A DNA stretch of 58,493 nt from Chitinophagales bacterium (GTDB lineage: Bacteria; Bacteroidota; Bacteroidia; Chitinophagales; CAIOSU01), in the NCBI GenBank assembly GCA_018401955.1, contig JAGYJT010000020.1:1-58493 (forward strand), written 5' to 3'. Below are positions 15,451 through 25,913 of the stretch, one piece after another; the first letter of the stretch is position 1, and each line of letters opens with the position of its first letter. Under the pieces are notes generated by a model, which ran no database searches, was not told the DNA's origin, and was given only the letters and a program-made list of their open reading frames with translations. A program made the translations under genes and the position numbers.

Positions 15451-16814
15451 TAATATCTCCTTTCAATTTCGGCTACCCAATCATCCATTAATGCCTCTGA
15501 GGCCCCTTCTTGCGGATTGTTAGCCACCATTACCATCAAATCTTGCCCTGCTTCAATAAAAAAACTATCGTGCACCTGCGACCGCCTCAGCGCCTCGGCG
15601 TATGGCAAGTCGCTAAAGGTAACCATAGTGTACAATGGCAAATAGCGCTCAGGATGCCTGCGGTGCAAATGCTTCTCTACTTGCTTTTGCAGCTGGAAGA
15701 ACGGGTCGGCCACCAAATCGCGCATTTCTACAAAGTTCCGCACCGCAAGCTCCGCAATTCCATCGGCGTTTGGTTTGCGGCTATGCTGATAAGCATCTAG
15801 CACTGTAGGCCAATCTTCGTTTAGCTCAGTAGCCAATTCATCCAGCACACTGCAATCTTCAAAGCCCGAGTTCATGCCTTGCCCGTAAAAAGGCACAATG
15901 GCATGTGCGGCGTCGCCCATTAAGGCAATTTTATTGCCATACACCCATGGGAAACATTTAGTAGTAACCAACGAAGGCGTAGGGTTGCCAAAAAAGTCTG
16001 CCACCAAATTGGGCATCAACGGCACAACATCAGCAAAGTGCTCTTTAAAGAACGCTTTAACCTGTGCTTCGGTTCTCAAATTATCAAATGAAATAGCACC
16101 CTCGTAAGCTAAAAACAAGGTGCACGTAAAGCTGCCATCCAAATTGGGCAGCGCTATCAGCATAAAGCTTTTACGAGGCCAAATGTGCAGCGCATTGGGC
16201 TCTAGCTGAAAACCACCCCCCTCGGCCGGAGGGATGCTGAGCTCTTTGTAGCCATGGGGTAAATAGTGCTGGCTATAGTCAAACCTATCCGTTTTAACCA
16301 TACTGCCCCGCACGGCAGAGAAAGCACCATCGGTAGCAAATATTACATCTGCTTGGGTGGTAAACTGCTCATGGGTTTCGGTGTTTTCTAGCAACACTTC
16401 ATTTTTATCCCTATCAATATCTAGGCTGCGGGTATCAAAATGGAACGTAACGTGCTCGTGTTTTTCGGCCTCGGTCATCAACAGCTCGTTGAGGCCACCC
16501 CGCGAAATGGAGTTGATATATTGCCCCTGCTCGCCATAAGGTTGCAATCCACCAATAGTGCCATCGGCCATGTGTATAAGCCTGCCATGCATGGGTATGG
16601 CCATCTGGCTTATTGCCGATTGAAGACCAACAGCCTTTAAGGCTTTAAGCCCACGGTCGCTAAGTGCTAGGTTAATAGAGCGGCCCCCGCCTAGGTTAAG
16701 TTTGCGCATATCGGGCCTGCGCTCGTATACATCCACCTTATAGCCACGCTTGGCCATAAACAGTGCCTGCAAAGAACCTACCAGGCCTGCACCAATTATC
16801 GTTGCTCGTTTCAC
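15450..16814 (-). CDS. kmo: Kynurenine 3-monooxygenase (FAD-dependent)
   Basis: A 454-residue flavoprotein hydroxylase that turns kynurenine into 3-hydroxykynurenine in the tryptophan-to-NAD pathway. The FAD-binding opening ATIIGAGLVGSLQALFMAKR is a G-x-G-x-x-G site. GGGRSINLALSDRGLKALKA is the kynurenine monooxygenase signature, and GNKIALMGDAAHAIVPFYGQ (the G-D motif) binds the flavin ribityl part. FGNPTPSLVTTKCFPW is in the substrate-gating region. It starts at a GTG. No other kynurenine-pathway gene is nearby; a NUDIX hydrolase follows with a one-base overlap. Confidence 0.9.
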   Translation of the reverse strand: MKRATIIGAGLVGSLQALFMAKRGYKVDVYERRPDMRKLNLGGGRSINLALSDRGLKALKAVGLQSAISQMAIPMHGRLIHMADGTIGGLQPYGEQGQYINSISRGGLNELLMTEAEKHEHVTFHFDTRSLDIDRDKNEVLLENTETHEQFTTQADVIFATDGAFSAVRGSMVKTDRFDYSQHYLPHGYKELSIPPAEGGGFQLEPNALHIWPRKSFMLIALPNLDGSFTCTLFLAYEGAISFDNLRTEAQVKAFFKEHFADVVPLMPNLVADFFGNPTPSLVTTKCFPWVYGNKIALMGDAAHAIVPFYGQGMNSGFEDCSVLDELATELNEDWPTVLDAYQHSRKPNADGIAELAVRNFVEMRDLVADPFFQLQKQVEKHLHRRHPERYLPLYTMVTFSDLPYAEALRRSQVHDSFFIEAGQDLMVMVANNPQEGASEALMDDWVAEIERRY

Positions 16815-16890
16815 TACAATACCATTTTGATGGATTGCAAATTACGACTTTGTAAAGGAATTAGAAATGTAGGTTGGGGTATTACCGCAA

Positions 16891-17640
16891 TCAATTAGTA
16901 CTTAATTGGTCTTGGCTGGGGCCCTCGCTTTCACGAGGAGAGTGATTAGCGGTATTTATTTCTTTCTCGGCTGCAGGATTGTTTGGGTCTACGCGCAGCA
17001 TATCAATATCTTCCTCCACTTCTTCCTCTTCCTTAAAATAACGTTTTTGGAAAAGCAGAATCATGATAACACCACCGGTAATGGCGGCATCGGCAATATT
17101 AAATATGGGGCCAAAGAAAGTAAATGATTTGCCACCAAATATAGGTGAGGCATGGGGTATGTTTACGGTAAACAAATTGAACGAGAGCATATCAACCACC
17201 CTGCCATGGAGCCATTTTTCGTAACCGCCACCGGCAGGAAACAGTTGAGCCAGCTCAGTGCTGTTTGAAGGGCTAGCTGAAAAAATTACGCCATAAAAAA
17301 CACTGTCGATAATATTACCAAAAGCGCCTGCTAGTATTAGCGAAATGCTGATAATAAGACCCTTAGGCGCTTTTTTATTGGTAAGTACGTACAGGTAATA
17401 ACCAATAAACCCTACTGCAGCGATACGGAAAGAAGTAAGAATGATTTTACCGTAATCACCATCCAGTTTCCAGCCAAAGGCCATGCCCTCGTTCTCTACA
17501 AAGTAAAGCTTAAATGCTTGGCCAAAAACCTCATAGATTTCGCCGTAATGAAAGTTGAGCTTAATATAAAACTTGAGTGCTTGGTCTATAAACAAGACCA
17601 AAAACGTAATTAAAATGGGTAACCGATACTTATATAACAC
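16891..17640 (-). CDS. lspA: Lipoprotein signal peptidase II
   Basis: A 249-residue inner-membrane aspartic protease that removes signal peptides from prolipoproteins. Four hydrophobic segments lie before about residue 195. Catalytic motifs NEGMAFGW, GNIIDSVFYG (first Asp) and FNIADAAITGG (second Asp) are in the right order. Compared with the ~160-residue enterobacterial enzyme it has an insert between motifs and a polar tail of about 50 residues (from KRYFKEEEEVEEDID). It starts at GTG 17640, 2 nt after the TraR-like gene. The last gene of the ileS unit; this order is conserved in Bacteroidota. Confidence 0.92.
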   Translation of the reverse strand: MLYKYRLPILITFLVLFIDQALKFYIKLNFHYGEIYEVFGQAFKLYFVENEGMAFGWKLDGDYGKIILTSFRIAAVGFIGYYLYVLTNKKAPKGLIISISLILAGAFGNIIDSVFYGVIFSASPSNSTELAQLFPAGGGYEKWLHGRVVDMLSFNLFTVNIPHASPIFGGKSFTFFGPIFNIADAAITGGVIMILLFQKRYFKEEEEVEEDIDMLRVDPNNPAAEKEINTANHSPRESEGPSQDQLSTN

Positions 17641-17642
17641 GC

Positions 17643-18026
17643 CTATTTGTTCTGGGCTTTCTTTGCTTCGATACTTAGTGTGGCATGTGGCACGGCGCGC
17701 AAACGCTCGGGGCTAATCAACTTACCAGTTTCGCGGCAGATGCCATAAGTTTTGTTCTCAATACGAACCAACGCCTTCTCAAGGTGCTGGATATATTGAA
17801 GTTGACGAGCAGCCATCTGATTCAAATATTCGCGCTCCATAGTAGCCGAGCCATCTTCCAATCCAGAAAATTTGGTGTCAGAGTCATCGCCCATGTCACC
17901 AGAGCGATTGATTTGCTCTTGCAAATATTTCAACTCGTTGCGCGAGTTTTCTAGCTTATCGGTGATTAGCTGCTTGAACTCTTGGAGCTCTGTGTCGCTA
18001 TAACGTGATTTTTCCTTTTCTGACAT
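17643..18026 (-). CDS. TraR/DksA-like protein lacking zinc cysteines
   Basis: A 127-residue coiled-coil protein of the DksA/TraR fold. The helical coil (residues about 10-90) and the finger region YGICRETGKLISPERLRAVP are in family order, but only one of the usual four zinc-binding Cys is present (GICRETG; the second pair is replaced by PHATLSIEAK). It would bind the RNA polymerase secondary channel without zinc. The gene lies between ileS and lspA with 2-nt gaps on both sides, an arrangement common in this phylum, so it may be expressed with them as a growth-linked unit. Confidence 0.8.
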   Translation of the reverse strand: MSEKEKSRYSDTELQEFKQLITDKLENSRNELKYLQEQINRSGDMGDDSDTKFSGLEDGSATMEREYLNQMAARQLQYIQHLEKALVRIENKTYGICRETGKLISPERLRAVPHATLSIEAKKAQNK

Positions 18027-18028
18027 GG

Positions 18029-21000
18029 TTAACGGTTTTTTTCAATCAGCACTTTTAGTTCTATGCCGTTAACTTCTACGTTATCGGCACTTGAAAGGTT
18101 ATCAGCCAATACAAGGTTCTCAGCTAAAACTTCCGTGCAAATATAATCTTTAAAATTAACTATGGCATTATCGATTTCGGCATGCTTTTCTACCTTAACA
18201 GTAATGCGATCGGTCACGTTAAAGTTCTTGTCTTTGCGCAGGTTTTGTATGCGGTTTACCAATTCCCTGGCATTACCTTCGTTGCGCAATTCGTCTGTAA
18301 TGGTAATGTCTAAGGCCACCGTAATATTGCCTTGTGAAGCTACCAACCAACCCGGAATATCTTCGCTGCTAATCTCTACATCGGCAAGCAGCAAATCAAA
18401 TGCCTCACCGCTTACTTGAAAAGTGTATTTTCCATCGCGTTCTATGGTCGAAATATCATCCTGCGTAAAGGCATTTACCGCATTGCTCACCTCTTTCATT
18501 TTAGCACCTAGCTTGCTGCCCAGCGACTTAAAGTTTGGTTTGATTTTCTTTTTGATAAAACCATCCGTATCGCGGATATACTGCACCTCTTTGATGTTCA
18601 CTTCTGCCAATACCAAGCTCTCAATGTGCTTAAAGTGCTCCTCAAAGGCATCGTTCAACACCGGCACCAATATCTTTTGCAATGGCTGGCGCACCCTTAT
18701 GTTCTCTTTTTTACGCAACGACAATACCAATGATGAAGCATCTTGCGCCATTTGCATGGAAGTCTCTAGGTCCAAATCCAACACATCGGCATCCGGAGTG
18801 ATAAAGGTGGTAAGGTGCACCGAATCGAATTGCAACGGGCTGCCCAACGCTTTGGCTTTCTCACGGATACTGTCAGTAAGGTTTTTGTACAACCACTCAC
18901 TAAAGAACGGCGCAATAGGGCTGATAAGCTGTGCGGTTACCAAAAGGCACTCAAACAAGGTTTCGTAAGCCGCCTTTTTATCGGGGCTCATGTCGCCACG
19001 CCAAAAACGTTTGCGGCATAGGCGCACATACCAGTTGCTCAAGTGCTGGTCAACAAACTCTTGTACTAACCTAGCCGCTTTAGTAGGCTCATAGTCGGCA
19101 TAATTGGCATCTACTTCGCGCACCAAGCTGTGCAGTTTTGATATTATCCAACGGTCAATTTCCTTGCGGTCTTTTACCGGGGTTTTGTTTTCCTCATCGA
19201 GCACAAAACCATCAATGTTGGCATACAGACTAAAGAAGGCGTAAGTATTGTACAACGTACCGAAGAATTTGCGTTGGGTTTCGCCTATACCCGCTATGTC
19301 AAACTTCAGATTGTCCCAAGGTTGGGCGTTGCTCATCATATACCAGCGGGTGGCATCAGCACCATATTGCTCAATGGTAGCAAATGGGTCAACGGTGTTG
19401 CCCAAGCGCTTGCTCATTTTGTTGCCATCCTTATCGAGCACCAAACCATTGGAAACCACGTTTTTGTAGGCCACCGAATCGAACAACAGTGTGCCCAATA
19501 CGTGCAAGGTAAAAAACCAACCGCGGGTTTGGTCAACACCTTCGCTGATGAAATCGGCAGGGAAAGCGTTTTTAAACGTCTCCAAATTCTCGAACGGGAA
19601 ATGCCATTGTGCATACGGCATGGCGCCGCTCTCAAACCAAACGTCAATCAAATCGGCCTCACGGCGCATAGGCTTGCCACTTGGCGATACCAATACTACC
19701 TCATCAACATAAGGTTTATGTAAATCAATTTCGGCAGGTAGTCCCTTATCCATAAAACCAGCGGCTACGGCCTTATCAGCCTCAGCGCGTAGCTCTTCAA
19801 CCGAGCCGATGCACATTTCCTCTGCTCCATCTTCGGTGCGCCAGATAGGCAACGGGGTACCCCAATAGCGACTACGGCTCAAGTTCCAATCCACCAAGTT
19901 CTCCAACCAGTTGCCAAAGCGGCCAGTACCGGTAGCGGCAGGTTTCCAGTTGATGGATTTGTTCAGTTCTACCAAACGGTCTTTTACGGCCGTGGTGCGA
20001 ATAAACCAGCTATCCAACGGATAATACAGCACAGGCTTATCAGTGCGCCAGCAGTGCGGATAGTTGTGCTCATACTTTTCAACTTTAAAGGCTTTGTTGG
20101 CTAACTTAAGTTTGTAGGTTATCTGCTCATCAGCGCTCATGTATTTGGTGAGCGCTATCTCTGAGTATTTCGCTTTTTGGCGCACCAGCTCTTGCTCCAA
20201 TTCGGCAGCAGTGTAGTAATCGGCCTTTACGTATTCGCCCGCTAGGTCGGTTACCTCGCTGGTAAATTGGCCTTTCTTGTCAACCAAGGTAAGGCTGCCA
20301 ATACCGTTTTGCTTGGCCACCCGCATATCATCGGCACCAAAGCTAGGGGCCAGGTGTACTATGCCTGTGCCATCTTCAGTAGTAACAAAATCACCAATTA
20401 TAACCCTGAACGCATCGCCATCAGTTGGCTGTGCATATGGCAATAGCTGCTCGTAGCGGATGCCTTCGAGGTCTTTGCCAGAAAGTTCTTTAACTACTTC
20501 GTAAGGAATCTCTTTTTGACCGCCTTCGTAGCTATCAAATGACAAACCTTCATTTTCCTCCTTAAAATATTTGCGGTACAAATCCTTAGCTAACAATACC
20601 GATACTGGCTTGTAAGTATAAGGATTAAAGGTTTTAACCTTTACATAAGTAACGTTGCCACCCACGGCCAAAGCGGTGTTGCTTGGCAATGTCCAAGGGG
20701 TTGTTGTCCATGCCAAGAAGAACAGTTCCTCATCCGTTGCACTAAATAATGCCTCAGATTTCTCATTGCGTACCACCTTAAACTGTGCTACTGCGGAGGT
20801 ATCCTTCACGTTTTTATAGCAACCAGGCAAGTTCAACTCATGCGAGCTAAGGCCTGTGCCCGCGGCAGGGCTATAAGGCTGTATGGTGTAGCCTTTGTAT
20901 AGTAGGTCTTTTTTGTAAAGCTCCTTTAGTATCCACCAAAGGGTCTCCATATAATCGGGCTTGTAGGTAATGTACGGGTCGTCCAAATCAACCCAATAGC

Positions 21001-21418
21001 CCATGTTCTGGGTCAGGCGGTCCCAAGCCTCGGTAAACTTCATTACATCCTTACGGCAAGCCTCGTTATAGTCGGCCACCGAAATTTTTACCCCGATATC
21101 GTCTTTGGTTATGCCCAATTGCTTCTCCACGCCCAGCTCCACTGGCAGGCCATGCGTATCCCAGCCGCCTTTGCGGTCAACTTTGTAGCCTTTTAGGGTT
21201 TTGTAGCGGCAAAATAAATCTTTGATGGTACGCGACATTACGTGGTGAATGCCCGGCATACCGTTGGCCGAGGGCGGCCCTTCGTAAAACACAAAGTTGG
21301 GCGCATCCTTTCGGTTGGTTATGCTGCGCTCAAATACTTTCTCGTCTTCCCAAAATTTTAGGATGGCTTTATCTATCTCGGGCAGGTTAAGGCCCTTATA
21401 CTCGGGGTAATTTTTCAT
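18029..21418 (-). CDS. ileS: Isoleucine--tRNA ligase (eukaryotic-like long form)
   Basis: A 1129-residue class I synthetase that charges tRNA-Ile. The ATP site is PPSANGMPGIHHVMSRTIKD (HIGH variant), GNKMSKRLGN is the KMSKS loop, and SRSRYWGTPLPIWR is a family block. It is longer than the ~940-residue bacterial form; the extended length and the GIHH variant fit the eukaryotic-like branch common in Bacteroidota, a type linked elsewhere to mupirocin tolerance. The C-terminal part holds the anticodon-binding helices and a long extension. First gene of the ileS, TraR-like, lspA unit. Confidence 0.97.
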   Translation of the reverse strand: MKNYPEYKGLNLPEIDKAILKFWEDEKVFERSITNRKDAPNFVFYEGPPSANGMPGIHHVMSRTIKDLFCRYKTLKGYKVDRKGGWDTHGLPVELGVEKQLGITKDDIGVKISVADYNEACRKDVMKFTEAWDRLTQNMGYWVDLDDPYITYKPDYMETLWWILKELYKKDLLYKGYTIQPYSPAAGTGLSSHELNLPGCYKNVKDTSAVAQFKVVRNEKSEALFSATDEELFFLAWTTTPWTLPSNTALAVGGNVTYVKVKTFNPYTYKPVSVLLAKDLYRKYFKEENEGLSFDSYEGGQKEIPYEVVKELSGKDLEGIRYEQLLPYAQPTDGDAFRVIIGDFVTTEDGTGIVHLAPSFGADDMRVAKQNGIGSLTLVDKKGQFTSEVTDLAGEYVKADYYTAAELEQELVRQKAKYSEIALTKYMSADEQITYKLKLANKAFKVEKYEHNYPHCWRTDKPVLYYPLDSWFIRTTAVKDRLVELNKSINWKPAATGTGRFGNWLENLVDWNLSRSRYWGTPLPIWRTEDGAEEMCIGSVEELRAEADKAVAAGFMDKGLPAEIDLHKPYVDEVVLVSPSGKPMRREADLIDVWFESGAMPYAQWHFPFENLETFKNAFPADFISEGVDQTRGWFFTLHVLGTLLFDSVAYKNVVSNGLVLDKDGNKMSKRLGNTVDPFATIEQYGADATRWYMMSNAQPWDNLKFDIAGIGETQRKFFGTLYNTYAFFSLYANIDGFVLDEENKTPVKDRKEIDRWIISKLHSLVREVDANYADYEPTKAARLVQEFVDQHLSNWYVRLCRKRFWRGDMSPDKKAAYETLFECLLVTAQLISPIAPFFSEWLYKNLTDSIREKAKALGSPLQFDSVHLTTFITPDADVLDLDLETSMQMAQDASSLVLSLRKKENIRVRQPLQKILVPVLNDAFEEHFKHIESLVLAEVNIKEVQYIRDTDGFIKKKIKPNFKSLGSKLGAKMKEVSNAVNAFTQDDISTIERDGKYTFQVSGEAFDLLLADVEISSEDIPGWLVASQGNITVALDITITDELRNEGNARELVNRIQNLRKDKNFNVTDRITVKVEKHAEIDNAIVNFKDYICTEVLAENLVLADNLSSADNVEVNGIELKVLIEKNR

Positions 21419-21734
21419 TGGAATGGGATGGAATGAATTGCGAAAATATGAAACACACGGGAAATGGGCGAGACGTTTTTTAGATAAACGTCTCTCAGCT
21501 AATTCGTATTAAGCAGAATAGGGTTGCTGTTGGTTTCATGGTAGTGCAAAAATAAGAAGAAAATTGGAGTGTAACGATACTACTTCTTTGTTCCCGATAG
21601 CAAATAACGAAGCTTAAATACCATTAACATCAATGAACAAACTTGAGACCGTTCACTCTTTTATATGTGTTCATGAAACGTGAACATGCCCTATATTATG
21701 AACACCTGGTTGTGCTGTTAAATCTTAAAACAAT
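21419..21734. other. Gap upstream of ileS with candidate promoter and inverted repeat
   Basis: No gene. A TATTTTTG box on the minus strand at 21547-21554 could drive ileS (129 nt upstream). TGTTCA / TGAACA half-sites with a 7-nt centre sit at 21668-21686, and further single half-sites (GTTCA, TGAAC) lie nearby. Nothing else is evident. Confidence 0.45.
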
Positions 21735-23333
21735 TTATTCTCCACAGCACTTTTTATACTTTTTGCCGCTGCCACACGGGCAGGGTTCGTTGCGGCCAAC
21801 TTTAGTGCTCATGGCTGGCATGGGCTTATCATCAATGTCATCGAAGTAGTCGTCATACTTTAGTTGAGCCATCTGTTCTTGCAAAGGAGAGAAATCCCAA
21901 TCAGTATCTGTGTTTTGCTTTTTAGTATGACTGTTGGGCTGATGATAAGTTTCTATCCATTCATCATAAAGCGCCACCAACGATAGTTTGGTATAAGTTA
22001 GTGGCCGTATTGGCAGCTTCAAATCTTCCTTTACCGTTTTCCAATCCCCAGTTATCCATTCAGCCACCAAATCGTTTTCAAAAAGTGGCTTCATATCCTG
22101 CTCCAGCGTTCGTGCATCTATTTCCATTACATCACAAATCAGATATGCTATCAGTTCGGGGTCGGTAACGGCCATATCGTTTTCATGCTCCAAATAAAAC
22201 AGGAACAAATCTTGGTATATGCTTATTATTTGTTTGTACAGGTTTTTGTCCTTCCTTACCATCCACAATAAGGTTTGACTGGCCACCTCGCGCAGATAAG
22301 TATAGTTGTCAGGCTCTTTTAGGTATTGGTGCAGCGGCTCTGCATTGCACCTCAGTATCTCTACTATCAATTTGGGCACATCTTCCGAAATAGCATCACC
22401 GAACCAAAAATCTGACCATTCCTCATCGGCGCGCAGCATATCCAGCACTTCTGGCAGAGCCTCACTTGCTTGCAGCTCAGCTAACAGTGCTAAAGCGTGG
22501 TACGGAAACCATGGAGCCTCATTCGATTCGGCTTTTTCCATAAAGTATTCCAACCTCACCAGCGAATCGTGGAGCATTGCTCGTAGGTCTTGCACCAAAG
22601 TTTCGCGGGGCAATTTTAAAATGTTCTGTAGAATTGCCTGGTCGATGGTTAAATTATACTGATAAAGCTCTTTAATTTCTTGATGATGGAAGGTTGGTGG
22701 TAAATCCGTCTGAGGCCAGCGCTTGCCTAGGTTTTCTTCCATAAAGGCATCAAACTCTTCCGCTTGTTCCCTTTTATAGTCATCAACCAAGTTTTTGGCC
22801 ATTAGGTACATATGCGGGTCGTCCACATCCTTAAGCATGGGCAGCCGGCTTTCAGCTACATCAATCTTTCCTTGAGCAATCAATAGGTTAATTAGCGTCA
22901 CTTCAAAGCTGGAAAATTCTGACACATGAAATACTTTTCTATCCGTATCCCAGTCTTGCACGCTATCATAGCCTTCCATCAATTTAGCGGCCTTTTCCGT
23001 TTCTCCTACGCTAATAAACTGGTTTACCTCATTTAGCATTCCAAACAAATATTCGGGGTGCTCTTTGATAAGTATTTTATTTACCTGATGTGCCAGCAAC
23101 ATATTGCCACTCTCGCGATAAGCAACGGAAAGTTGGTTTTTAAACTGCGGGATGCGCGGATATTGCTCAATGTAGGCTTTGAGTTTATTGATGGAACCTA
23201 CCTTGTGATCAACTATATCGAAATAGCTCTTTTGCAGTATATTCTTTATTGGGGGCGTTATGCCATAACGCTCATCCAACAATTCATCGTATGTGATGGT
23301 GAAATTGTGCTGCCTGATACCTTCGGCTTCCAT
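21735..23333 (-). CDS. DUF1186-like / SEC-C motif protein
   Basis: A 532-residue soluble protein. The last 20 residues contain the zinc-binding SEC-C motif [20 protein letters not shown], with Cys in C-x-C-x8-C-C spacing. The region around residue 270 ([20 protein letters not shown]) and [16 protein letters not shown] resemble the helical repeat of DUF1186-type proteins. The N-terminal third has tetratricopeptide-like helices. SEC-C tags are found at the end of SecA and of many proteins of unknown role, so the motif does not name the function. It stands alone between the RND exporter and ileS. Confidence 0.7.
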   Translation of the reverse strand: MEAEGIRQHNFTITYDELLDERYGITPPIKNILQKSYFDIVDHKVGSINKLKAYIEQYPRIPQFKNQLSVAYRESGNMLLAHQVNKILIKEHPEYLFGMLNEVNQFISVGETEKAAKLMEGYDSVQDWDTDRKVFHVSEFSSFEVTLINLLIAQGKIDVAESRLPMLKDVDDPHMYLMAKNLVDDYKREQAEEFDAFMEENLGKRWPQTDLPPTFHHQEIKELYQYNLTIDQAILQNILKLPRETLVQDLRAMLHDSLVRLEYFMEKAESNEAPWFPYHALALLAELQASEALPEVLDMLRADEEWSDFWFGDAISEDVPKLIVEILRCNAEPLHQYLKEPDNYTYLREVASQTLLWMVRKDKNLYKQIISIYQDLFLFYLEHENDMAVTDPELIAYLICDVMEIDARTLEQDMKPLFENDLVAEWITGDWKTVKEDLKLPIRPLTYTKLSLVALYDEWIETYHQPNSHTKKQNTDTDWDFSPLQEQMAQLKYDDYFDDIDDKPMPAMSTKVGRNEPCPCGSGKKYKKCCGE

Positions 23334-23397
23334 GGTAGTTGGGTTGTATTATGCAGTAATGGTTTCTCTTAACCTAAATTACATAAAATACCAAAAA

Positions 23398-25761
23398 CTA
23401 CACATCAGCCCCGTTGCCAATCAAGTGCCTCTTACGCTTAGGTACCCTATCGAAAGTATAGAGCAGGGCTGGGAGCAATAGTAGGTTAGCGAACAATGAC
23501 GATATTAAGGTTATTGACACCAAAACGCCCATGTACTTGGTACCATCAAACTGCGATACGGTGAAGGTGATGAAGCCAAAAAACAGGATGATGGAGGTGT
23601 ACAACATGCTTACCCCAGTTTCTTTGAGCGTAAGGTTTACGGTATGCGGTATATCCCAACGGTGGCGACTGAGCTCTTGCTTATACTTAGCTAAAAAGTG
23701 GATGGTGAAATCGACCGAGATACCAAACGCCACGCTAAACACCAACACCGTTGATGGCTTAAGTGGTATATCAAAGTAACCCATGATGCCCGCAGTGAGT
23801 AATAGGGGTATCAAATTCGGTATCAACGATATTATCAGCATGCGCGGGGTGCGGAAAAGGTAACCCATAATAAGCGCAATGAGCACAAATGCCAAACCCA
23901 CGCTGTTAAGCAAGCCTTGTATTAGAAACTGGTTGCCCTCCAATACCACTATGCTGGTGCCGGTATAGGTAACTTCATATTCATCGGGCGGAAACAGCGG
24001 TTGGAAAATACTATCCAACGTAGTTTTAAGCTCTTGCAACCTATTGGAGCCAATATCCGGTATCTGCACACTTATGCGGGCTATACTGCGGGTGCTATCC
24101 ATGTAGCTACTGGTTATTTCGCCCGAACTGGTTTCGTTCATGTCCTTATCCATGCCCTGCAAGTAGGTCATAATAAAGGTGATTTCTGGGGCCAACCCAC
24201 CCGTTCGGGGCAAGCGGTACCTATCGGGGTTGCCGTTGTAATATGCTTGTGTGGCAAACTTCAATCCATTAATCATCGACATGGGTTTGCCAAACAATGG
24301 GTTGTTCATCATAGAGTCTTGCGCCTCATCAATCTTTTTCAATACCGCGGGCTTCATTACGCCACCCTTGGTTTTGGTATCAATCAAAATTTCGAGGGGC
24401 ATTACACCCGTAAACTTGTCCTCCAAAAACTTCAAGTCGCGGTAGGCATTTGATGATTTTGGCACATCATCCAATATATAACCCCTCGACTCGAGCATGG
24501 TTAGCCCATAAATAGCTAAAGCCATCACAATAGCAGCACCTGCGAAAATTCTTTTGGGATGGGCAATGGTGGTTTTGTTTAGTTCTTCCAACGATTTTTG
24601 CAGTGCCTTTCTATCCAAGTGGCTTATGTGCCTATCTTTTGGTTCTGGCAGAAAACTGAAAATAACCGGTATGGCAATTATTGACAGAAAGAACAACAGG
24701 ATAATCATAATGCCCGCAATAATGCCAAACTCTTCTAATAACTGACTGCCTGTAAAATAAAACACCCCAAAACCGATAGATGTGGTAAGGTTTGCAAACA
24801 GGGTAGTGTAGCCAATGCGCTGTATCATGTTGGCCAGTGCGCGCACCTTGTTACCATGCTTACGGTACTCGCCATGGTATTTGTTAACCAAATACACACA
24901 ATTGGGTATGCCTATAATTACAATAAGGTTAGGGATGATAGCCGTGAGCAAAGTGATTTTGTAGCCAAATATGACCAAAAGCCCCATAACCCAAACCACA
25001 CCAATACCTACTACCAATAGCGGAAAAACCACTGCCTGCCACGAGCGGAAAACCGCGAATAAAACAATAATGAGCACAAACACTGCCACCACCAATACCT
25101 GCACCAGCTCACGTTTAATAAGTTGTAAGCGGAAGGTACGGATAACGGGCAAGCCACTGCGATGCACAATTACATCCGTTTGAGCCTCAAACCTATCGGC
25201 AATGGCCTCAATGTTTTGCTCAAGGGCTATTTTTTCATCAAGATTTAGCTTTTTCTCTTGCAGCGGCACAATCATTACCGTAGCATCAGAGTCTATTTTG
25301 TACAATAGGTCGTGGTAGAAGGGCAAATTTTGCCACTGCTCCGCTATGGTATCCATATCGGCCTCGGTAGTGGGTACCTTATTGGGGAAAGGTGTTACCA
25401 CAAACTTCTTCGCCTCGGTGTCTTTCTCAAAAGTAAAACCATGGCCTATACTCAACACTTGGCCTACCCCCTCTAGCTGCTGTATGCTATCGCCCAGCGA
25501 TTTCCAGTTGTTGTAAAACTCAAGCTCAAAAAGAGGGCTATGCTCTACGGCAAGTACCATTACGTTGCCCTGCTTGCCAAAATTGGCAAGGAAACTGCGC
25601 ATTTCAACCATGCTCGGATGGTTCTCAGGTATTACGCGGCTGATTTCGTAGTCGGTTTGCACCCTCGAGCCCAGCACACCCATTAACACTGTAGACAACA
25701 CCAACAGCACGGCCAAAAGGAGACGGTAACGGAGAATATATTTAGCTATCGGATACCACAT
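23398..25761 (-). CDS. RND/MMPL-type transporter
   Basis: A 787-residue inner-membrane protein with two similar halves, each one helix plus a large periplasmic loop plus five helices (about 12 membrane segments). The half motifs are the cluster of helices with ITLLTAIIPNLIVIIGIPNCVYLVNKYHGE in the first half and FSVAFGISVDFTIHFLAKYK in the second, the latter being the G-x-x-x-D helix of the RND/patched family that carries the proton relay Asp. The size is that of the exporter group related to MMPL/HpnN, which moves lipids or hopanoids, rather than HAE drug pumps (about 1050 residues). No adaptor gene is adjacent. Confidence 0.8.
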   Translation of the reverse strand: MWYPIAKYILRYRLLLAVLLVLSTVLMGVLGSRVQTDYEISRVIPENHPSMVEMRSFLANFGKQGNVMVLAVEHSPLFELEFYNNWKSLGDSIQQLEGVGQVLSIGHGFTFEKDTEAKKFVVTPFPNKVPTTEADMDTIAEQWQNLPFYHDLLYKIDSDATVMIVPLQEKKLNLDEKIALEQNIEAIADRFEAQTDVIVHRSGLPVIRTFRLQLIKRELVQVLVVAVFVLIIVLFAVFRSWQAVVFPLLVVGIGVVWVMGLLVIFGYKITLLTAIIPNLIVIIGIPNCVYLVNKYHGEYRKHGNKVRALANMIQRIGYTTLFANLTTSIGFGVFYFTGSQLLEEFGIIAGIMIILLFFLSIIAIPVIFSFLPEPKDRHISHLDRKALQKSLEELNKTTIAHPKRIFAGAAIVMALAIYGLTMLESRGYILDDVPKSSNAYRDLKFLEDKFTGVMPLEILIDTKTKGGVMKPAVLKKIDEAQDSMMNNPLFGKPMSMINGLKFATQAYYNGNPDRYRLPRTGGLAPEITFIMTYLQGMDKDMNETSSGEITSSYMDSTRSIARISVQIPDIGSNRLQELKTTLDSIFQPLFPPDEYEVTYTGTSIVVLEGNQFLIQGLLNSVGLAFVLIALIMGYLFRTPRMLIISLIPNLIPLLLTAGIMGYFDIPLKPSTVLVFSVAFGISVDFTIHFLAKYKQELSRHRWDIPHTVNLTLKETGVSMLYTSIILFFGFITFTVSQFDGTKYMGVLVSITLISSLFANLLLLPALLYTFDRVPKRKRHLIGNGADV

Positions 25762-25822
25762 GGCGTGTCAAAAAGAGTGCTAAAGTTAGTACTTTGTGCA
25801 ACAAATACCATAAAGGCATTAT

Positions 25823-25830
25823 TATCTTTG
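25823..25830 (+). promoter_or_regulatory. -7 box of porZ promoter
   Basis: TATCTTTG matches TAnnTTTG, 83 nt before the porZ start. The intergenic region also carries the start of the divergent transporter gene. Confidence 0.45.
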
Positions 25831-25913
25831 CAAATTGCAGCTGTATTTTGGTGTTAAATAATAAGCACTTACATTGATGCGTTTATAGCGCGACCACAAA
25901 CGTTTACCCTATT

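Noticed and set aside
23398..25761. HAE1-type drug efflux pump
   Set aside because: 787 residues is shorter than the ~1050 of HAE1 pumps, no membrane-fusion protein or outer-membrane channel is adjacent, and the G-x-x-x-D helix arrangement fits MMPL/patched-type exporters.
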